The notes beneath the pieces are model-generated. The model worked only from the letters and a program-made list of their open reading frames with translations. It had not been told where the DNA came from and did no database searches. From NCBI GenBank assembly GCA_041672395.1, contig JBAYZS010000003.1:23691-87690 (forward strand): 64,000 nt of DNA. Direction: 5' to 3'. This stretch comes from UBA5287 sp041672395 (lineage in GTDB: Bacteria; Bacteroidota; Bacteroidia; Bacteroidales; Dysgonomonadaceae). This document shows, piece by piece, positions 59,556 to 64,000 of the stretch. Position 1 is the first letter of the stretch; every line of letters begins with the position of its first letter. Position numbers and translations under genes: made by a program.

Positions 59556-61039
59556 TCTTTTGTTGATAATTTTTTTATCAGATATTCATCCATCGCACGA
59601 GCAGCGCGCCTGCCATCGCCCATTGCAAGAATAACAGTTGCTCCACCGCGAACTATATCACCTCCTGCAAAAATATGTTTATCGGCTGCCTGAAGGGTTG
59701 CTTCATTCACGACTACCGTTCCACGTTTTGTAACTTCAAGACCTGTAAATGTTTGTGGAATAAGCGGGTTAGGGGAAACACCTACACTTACAATCACTTC
59801 ATCCACATCAACCCAAATTGTATCACCTTCTATAGGCTCAGGTTTGCGACGTCCTGACACATCAGCTGCTCCCAATCTCATGCGTTGTAGGTGCATTTGT
59901 TTAACATGCCCGGTTTCATCTCCTTTATATTCAATCGGGTTGTGAAGTGTCATAAATTCAATACCTTCTTCTTTGGCGTGTTTAATTTCTTCTATACGTG
60001 CAGGCATCTCTTCTTCCGAACGGCGATAAACGATCATGGCTCTTTCTGCGCCCATGCGCCTGGCAGTACGAACTCCATCCATTGCCGTATTTCCTCCACC
60101 GATGACTGCAACCTTCTTTCCTTTTTGAACTGGTGTGTCGCTATCGGGATCAGCTGCTTGCATAAGATTTACACGGGTAAGATATTCATTGCATGACATT
60201 ACTCCAATTAGGTTTTCACCCGGAATATGCATAAAGTTGGGAAGACCGGCACCACTGCCAATGAAAATCCCTTTGAAACCGTATTCTGTAAGGTCTTCTT
60301 GCAAAATAGTCTTTCCAATAATGCAGTTAGTCATGAACTTAACCCCCATCTTTTTTAATACATCTATTTCTGTTTCAACAATGGGGTTGGGTAAACGGAA
60401 TTCAGGGATGCCATATCGTAAAACTCCACCTAATTCGTGTAAGGCTTCAAAAACAGTTACATCGTAACCTGCTTTTGTCATTTCTCCTGCAAATGATAAT
60501 CCTGTAGGTCCTGAACCTACAACAGCAATTTTAATGTTGTTAGGAGAACTGAGTGTCGGGATGGAAATCTGACCGCTGTTGCGTTCATAATCAGCGGCAA
60601 AGCGTTCTAAATATCCAATAGCAACAGCAGGCTTTTTTAGTTTTTGAGTGTAAAAACACTGACTTTCGCACTGTTTTTCCTGAGGGCAAACCCTACCGCA
60701 AACCGCCGGAAGAGCGCTGGTTTCTTTCAGTGCTTTGGCAGCTTCCAAAAACTCCTCGCGTTCAATGTTTTTAATAAATTTGGGAATATTAATGCTTACT
60801 GGACAGCCTGTTATGCACGTTGGATTTACGCAATCAAGGCATCTATGTGATTCTGCAACAGCCTGCTCTTTTGTAAGCCCTTGATTTACTTCATCAAAAT
60901 TGTGACTACGTATTTCTGCGTCCAATTCCGGCATCTTTACTCGTGGCAGATCTGTCCGTTCTTTATTTTTAATAGTTTTGCGAAGCATTTCCCTCCAAGG
61001 TGTACTTCGTTCTTCTTTAAGTGTTTCTTCGCTTGTCAT
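59552..61039 (-). CDS. NfnB-like / glutamate synthase small-subunit-type flavoprotein
   Basis: An FAD- and NADP-binding iron-sulfur protein of 495 residues. Two cubane ligand sets are seen at the N terminus (CLDCVNPTCITGCPV and CGRVCPQEKQCESQC, about residues 68-127). FAD binding is IAVVGSGPTGLSFAGEM (about 170-186) and NADP binding VAVIGGGNTAMDGVRTARR. It pairs with the small flavoprotein at 61059, 19 bases away. Together they match NfnAB, the electron-bifurcating NADH-dependent ferredoxin:NADP+ oxidoreductase. A glutamate synthase small subunit would need a large gltB, which is not in the window. The name is kept open because the family is shared. Confidence 0.85.
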   Translation of the reverse strand: MTSEETLKEERSTPWREMLRKTIKNKERTDLPRVKMPELDAEIRSHNFDEVNQGLTKEQAVAESHRCLDCVNPTCITGCPVSINIPKFIKNIEREEFLEAAKALKETSALPAVCGRVCPQEKQCESQCFYTQKLKKPAVAIGYLERFAADYERNSGQISIPTLSSPNNIKIAVVGSGPTGLSFAGEMTKAGYDVTVFEALHELGGVLRYGIPEFRLPNPIVETEIDVLKKMGVKFMTNCIIGKTILQEDLTEYGFKGIFIGSGAGLPNFMHIPGENLIGVMSCNEYLTRVNLMQAADPDSDTPVQKGKKVAVIGGGNTAMDGVRTARRMGAERAMIVYRRSEEEMPARIEEIKHAKEEGIEFMTLHNPIEYKGDETGHVKQMHLQRMRLGAADVSGRRKPEPIEGDTIWVDVDEVIVSVGVSPNPLIPQTFTGLEVTKRGTVVVNEATLQAADKHIFAGGDIVRGGATVILAMGDGRRAARAMDEYLIKKLSTKE

Positions 61040-61058
61040 TTATCTAAATTATTCGTTC

Positions 61059-61841
61059 TTAATTGTAAGCCTTCAATCGCATCAACATTTCATCAAAATC
61101 TACCTGATGTGCGTCAAATTCGGGTCCATCAACACATACAAATTTAATCTGTCCTCCCACGGTTATTCGACAGGCACCACACATACCTGTTCCGTCAACC
61201 ATTATAGTGTTAAGTGATGCAATAGTTGGAATGTTATATTTTTTGGTGAGTTGTGCTACAAATTTCATCATTATGGCAGGTCCGATCGTTACACATTGAT
61301 CTACTTTTTCTCTTTGAATTACCATTTCTATTCCGTTAGTAATTAATCCCTTATTACCATATGAACCATCATCCGTCATGATGATTACTTCATCTGAGAA
61401 TTGTCTTACTTGTTCTTCTAAAATAATCAACTCTTTAGTACGTGCAGCCAAAACGGTTATGACTCTATTGCCTGCATTTTTCATTGCTTCAATGATAGGT
61501 AACATAGGAGCAACGCCAACACCACCTCCAGCACAAAGTACTGTACCAAAATTCTCAATATGAGTAGCTTTCCCCAGTGGCCCAACCAAATCGGTGACAT
61601 AATCACCCACTTCCAGTTGGCAGAGTTTCTCGGATGACTTTCCAACCCGTTGAACTACAAGCGTTATCGTACCCTTTTGTTTGTCTGAAGAAGCAATCGT
61701 ATATGGTACACGTTCTCCTTTTTTCCCAACGCGCACAATTATAAAATGGCCCGCTTTCCTGCTTTTAGCAATTAATGGGGCTTCAATTTCTAATTTTACC
61801 ACTCGTTCGGAAAAATACTCTTTACCTACAATTCTATTCAT
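61059..61841 (-). CDS. NfnA-like sulfide/dihydroorotate dehydrogenase-type FAD/NAD-binding protein
   Basis: The protein has 260 residues. The FAD-binding barrel is N-terminal (YTIASSDKQKGTITLVVQR, about residues 57-75), with an NAD(P) domain containing GTVLCAGGGVGVAPMLPI. A [2Fe-2S] motif closes it: DGTGMCGACRITVGG and KFVCVDGPEFD. This matches the NfnA subunit, which binds NADH, the 2Fe-2S cluster and the FAD. It is followed 19 bases later by the NfnB-like gene. PyrK of dihydroorotate dehydrogenase and the HydG-type sulfide reductases are related and remain possible, but the pair makes Nfn the better inference. Confidence 0.86.
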   Translation of the reverse strand: MNRIVGKEYFSERVVKLEIEAPLIAKSRKAGHFIIVRVGKKGERVPYTIASSDKQKGTITLVVQRVGKSSEKLCQLEVGDYVTDLVGPLGKATHIENFGTVLCAGGGVGVAPMLPIIEAMKNAGNRVITVLAARTKELIILEEQVRQFSDEVIIMTDDGSYGNKGLITNGIEMVIQREKVDQCVTIGPAIMMKFVAQLTKKYNIPTIASLNTIMVDGTGMCGACRITVGGQIKFVCVDGPEFDAHQVDFDEMLMRLKAYN

Positions 61842-61876
61842 GTTAATTTGTTATATAACGATAATTCAATGAAGTG

Positions 61877-61884
61877 CAAAAATA
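61877..61884 (-). promoter_or_regulatory. -7 element before the nfnA-like gene
   Basis: TATTTTTG on the minus strand (complement of 61877-61884) fits TAnnTTTG and is 35 bases before the ATG. The -33 box is unclear. Confidence 0.4.
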
Positions 61885-61957
61885 CGATTTTTTTTAGGTA
61901 ATTGAAAAATTAATGATGAATCAAATATAGGTACTTCAAAATATTAAAAATAGTTCT

Positions 61958-61965
61958 TAACTTTG
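61958..61965 (+). promoter_or_regulatory. -7 element before the glycosyltransferase pair
   Basis: TAACTTTG fits TAnnTTTG and lies 24 bases before the ATG at 61990. No TTTG is present at the expected -33 spacing. Confidence 0.45.
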
Positions 61966-61989
61966 CATTGAAAATTGATAATTAAATAG

Positions 61990-62706
61990 ATGCAATCCAT
62001 ACATGTTATCTTACCTGTAAAAAATTCTCTTGATACGACGTTACAAACTATTGACTCAATTTTGAATTCCGATATTCAAATTGAATATGATTTCACTGTT
62101 TATAATGATTTTAGTGATGACGAGACTACGCAAGTCCTCACATTGCAGTCAATTAACAAGGGATTTAATTTGGTGAATCTTTCAGATATAACCAATCATT
62201 CTTCGCCGAATTATTTGTTGATATTACAAATTGCTCAAGAGAAAGCTATAGAGCAAAATGCGCATTTGTTGATTGTAGAATCAGATGTGCTTGTAAAAAA
62301 AGATACACTAAGAATATTATCCGATCAAGTAAAAGATATTCAAAATCCGGCACTAATTGCTGCGGTTACAACAGATGAAGAAGGAGAGATAAATTTCCCT
62401 TACCAATATGCTTCAAAAATGGAATCAGGAATCATTCAAACACAAAAACGTTTAAGTTTCTGTTGTACATTAATTACTAATTCGTTTTTGAATGCCTTTG
62501 ATTTCAAGTTGCTTGACCCTTCAAAGTCGTGGTACGATATATTTATTAGTCATAAAGCCTATGAATTAGGATTTAAAAACTACTTGATAACATCGTGTAA
62601 AGTTATTCATAAACCTCATAGTAGTAGGCCTTGGAAAAAGTTGAAGTATTCAAATCCTTTAAAGTACTACTGGCAAAAACTGATTAAGAGGAGGGATCGT
62701 ATATGA
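61990..62706 (+). CDS. Glycosyltransferase family 2-like protein (divergent)
   Basis: The protein has 238 residues, with an N-terminal GT-A fold. The opening VILPVKNSLDTTLQTIDSIL (about residues 6-25) and YNDFSDDETTQVL are family-like, but the classic DxD is replaced by LLIVESDVLVKKDTL (about 91-105), so the metal-binding motif is atypical. The C terminus is basic (SRPWKKLKYSNPLKYYWQKL). It overlaps the next gene by 4 bases (62703-62706), so both probably act on one product, such as a surface polysaccharide or lipid. Substrate unknown. Confidence 0.75.
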   Translation: MQSIHVILPVKNSLDTTLQTIDSILNSDIQIEYDFTVYNDFSDDETTQVLTLQSINKGFNLVNLSDITNHSSPNYLLILQIAQEKAIEQNAHLLIVESDVLVKKDTLRILSDQVKDIQNPALIAAVTTDEEGEINFPYQYASKMESGIIQTQKRLSFCCTLITNSFLNAFDFKLLDPSKSWYDIFISHKAYELGFKNYLITSCKVIHKPHSSRPWKKLKYSNPLKYYWQKLIKRRDRI

Positions 62707-63464
62707 TTGAGAATGTAGTAAGTGTGATAATTCCTGCACACAATGCAGAAGAATATCTTGAAGAAACCGTTAAATCTGTATTGAATTCATCTTATAAGAA
62801 TATTGAAATTATCATAATGGATGATGGTTCTAATGATAAAACAGGAGAAATTGCTGATTCTTTAGCCAAAAAGTATTTGAATATAAGTTCTTTTCATCAA
62901 GTAAATAAAGGAGTTGCTGCCGCAAGAAATGAAGCTATAAAACAATCTAAGGGTAAATATATTTTACCATTAGATGCAGATGATTTAATATCAATAGATT
63001 ACATTGAAAAAGCCGTGACGATTCTTGAGGAAAATGTTGATGTAAAAGTCGTTTATGGCAATGCTCAATTCTTTGGTAATAAGTTTGGGAAATGGGACTT
63101 ACCAGATTTCGATATAAACTTATTGGCACGTCGTAATATTATTTATGTAAGCGGAATATACAGAAGAAAAGATTACGACAAGACAGGTGGATATAGCGAA
63201 GAAATTGCCGGTCTGGAAGATTGGGATTTTTGGATTTCAATGTTTAAAACAGGAGGTAAAGTAAAATACATAGATACTGAATGTTTTTATTATAGAATTA
63301 CCCAAGACTCAAAAAGAACGAAAGATTCTAAAAAGAAAAAGCAGATAATAGACTTATTAAATATGCGACACAAAGATTTCTTTGATAAACAGTTAGGAGG
63401 TAAGTTACATTATAACCGTTCTTGGTCTCGTGTATTGAACTCATTAAATATAAAAGGTTTTTAG
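62703..63464 (+). CDS. Glycosyltransferase family 2 protein
   Basis: A cytoplasmic GT-A transferase of 253 residues. VSVIIPAHNAEEYLEETVKS (residues 6-25) and IIIMDDGSNDKTGEIAD form the nucleotide-sugar site, GVAAARNEAIKQSKGKYILP the central region, and the metal-binding DADDL follows at about 92-96. GLEDWDFWISMFKTGGKVKY is the typical acceptor-side motif with the catalytic Asp. It is coupled to the preceding gene by a 4-base overlap. The transferred sugar is not predictable. Confidence 0.9.
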   Translation: MIENVVSVIIPAHNAEEYLEETVKSVLNSSYKNIEIIIMDDGSNDKTGEIADSLAKKYLNISSFHQVNKGVAAARNEAIKQSKGKYILPLDADDLISIDYIEKAVTILEENVDVKVVYGNAQFFGNKFGKWDLPDFDINLLARRNIIYVSGIYRRKDYDKTGGYSEEIAGLEDWDFWISMFKTGGKVKYIDTECFYYRITQDSKRTKDSKKKKQIIDLLNMRHKDFFDKQLGGKLHYNRSWSRVLNSLNIKGF

Positions 63465-63525
63465 GAAAAGAAGTGTTAATTACTAAGACATCCGATTATA
63501 AAAAGAAATAATATTTGCCTTTAAG

Positions 63526-63557
63526 TTTGCGCAAATTAAACTAAAGTACTAATTTTG
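63526..63557 (+). promoter_or_regulatory. Promoter of the tmRNA gene
   Basis: TTTG (63526-63529) and TAATTTTG (63550-63557) are 20 bases apart, a full match to the Bacteroidota -33/-7 consensus. The start site would lie just before the tmRNA 5' end at 63585, which is then trimmed by RNase P. Confidence 0.8.
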
Positions 63558-63584
63558 TGTCAAATACTAAAGTATACTTATAAA

Positions 63585-63981
63585 GGGGATGACCGGTTTT
63601 GACAGCGGGCAGAAGTGGTTTGTAAGCATGCAGTGCTTTGTTTGTTGGCACTTTAATATCAATGATCAAAAGCTTAACTGGCAACAATAATTACGCTCTT
63701 GCTGCGTGATCGAATAATAGTAGATCTATCGCTTAATCCAGGCACTAGGTGCCAGGACAAGACATCACCCGGAAGCTCTGGCTTCGAAGCGTACCGATAC
63801 GGTGGTGCAGGTAAATCGGAGATAGGATAGACGAGGCTTTGGTGTCTATCTGAAATAAAAAAGCTAAGGTTAGAGTTGGTAGCTTCAGTCTTGCTCTTGC
63901 CCTACAATTAAAGTGAAGATAAGCATGTAGAAAGCGAATTAATTCCTCGTTTGGACGAGGGTTCGAATCCCTCCATCTCCA
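63585..63981 (+). ncRNA. ssrA: Transfer-messenger RNA (tmRNA)
   Basis: The 5' GGGGATG pairs with the 3' CATCTCC to form the tRNA-like acceptor arm, with a T-arm containing GGTTCGAATCC. The 5' part shows GGGGATGACCGGTTTTGACA, usual for one-piece bacterial tmRNA. The tag frame (63680-63709) reads GNNNYALAA then TGA, ending in ALAA as expected for ClpXP recognition. CCA is not encoded. The RNA rescues stalled ribosomes together with SmpB. Boundaries come from the acceptor stem and should be accurate to a few bases. Confidence 0.96.
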
Positions 63982-64000
63982 CAATATACCTTAATAATCA

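Noticed and set aside
63745..63984. Minus-strand open frame beginning MWRWRDSNPRP
   Set aside because: It lies antisense to the tmRNA; such WRWRDSNPRP frames are well-known artefacts of tRNA-like 3' ends.
1..64000. CRISPR arrays, prophage genes, rRNA genes or a replication origin
   Set aside because: No regularly spaced repeats, phage structural genes, rRNA segments or DnaA-box clusters were seen.

Overview
The window looks like chromosomal DNA of an AT-rich member of the Bacteroidota, order Bacteroidales, most like the Dysgonomonadaceae (Proteiniphilum/Petrimonas-type). This is judged from gene content and protein style; no search was run. Supporting signs are Bacteroidota-type -7 promoter elements (TAnnTTTG), a tmRNA whose tag reads GNNNYALAA, many lipoproteins and SPI-secreted sugar enzymes, the long (about 660 aa) form of urocanate hydratase, and family proteins typical of the phylum (DUF4861, DUF3109, DUF3575, DUF2961).

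Layout. 1-4390 (+): end of a uronate-catabolism cluster (DUF4861 protein, KDG kinase, KDPG aldolase, heparinase II/III-type lyase). 4416-6442 (-): succinyl-CoA synthetase sucD/sucC. 6613-7839 (+): DUF2130 coiled-coil protein. 7858-15664 (+): histidine degradation cluster hutU-ftcD-hutI-fchA-hutH plus an MFS transporter, closed by a strong terminator. 15771-17725: an ISL3-family insertion sequence. 17771-35148 (-): a long sugar operon, read from 35148 downwards: two unfamiliar secreted proteins, a broken DUF4185 (GH183-type) gene, a LacI regulator, an L-fucose/D-arabinose isomerase, two DUF2961 (GH172) enzymes, a secreted helical-toroid protein, a mutarotase-like lipoprotein, a FucP-type permease and a ribulokinase. 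35847-53191: housekeeping genes (clpB, trkH/trkA, dxs, recQ, clpX, clpP, tig, a CPBP protease, DUF3109, DUF3575, dinB). 53192-61841 (-): CotH-like lipoprotein, tRNA-Gln, tyrS, OmpA/TPR lipoprotein, pdxB and an NfnAB-like pair. 61990-63464 (+): two GT2 glycosyltransferases. 63585-63981 (+): tmRNA (ssrA).

The most interesting region is 17771-35148. GH172 and GH183 are the families known to include exo- and endo-acting enzymes on D-arabinan, the mycobacterial cell-wall furanan. An isomerase of the FucI type, a ribulokinase and a FucP-type permease would take D-arabinose to D-ribulose 5-phosphate, and no fuculose aldolase or ribulose-phosphate epimerase is present. The cluster is therefore read as a D-arabinan/D-arabinose utilisation locus without a SusC/SusD pair in view. 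Its endo-enzyme gene is interrupted by an in-frame TAA and by two apparent single-base indels, and at least three of its secreted proteins have no family I can name.
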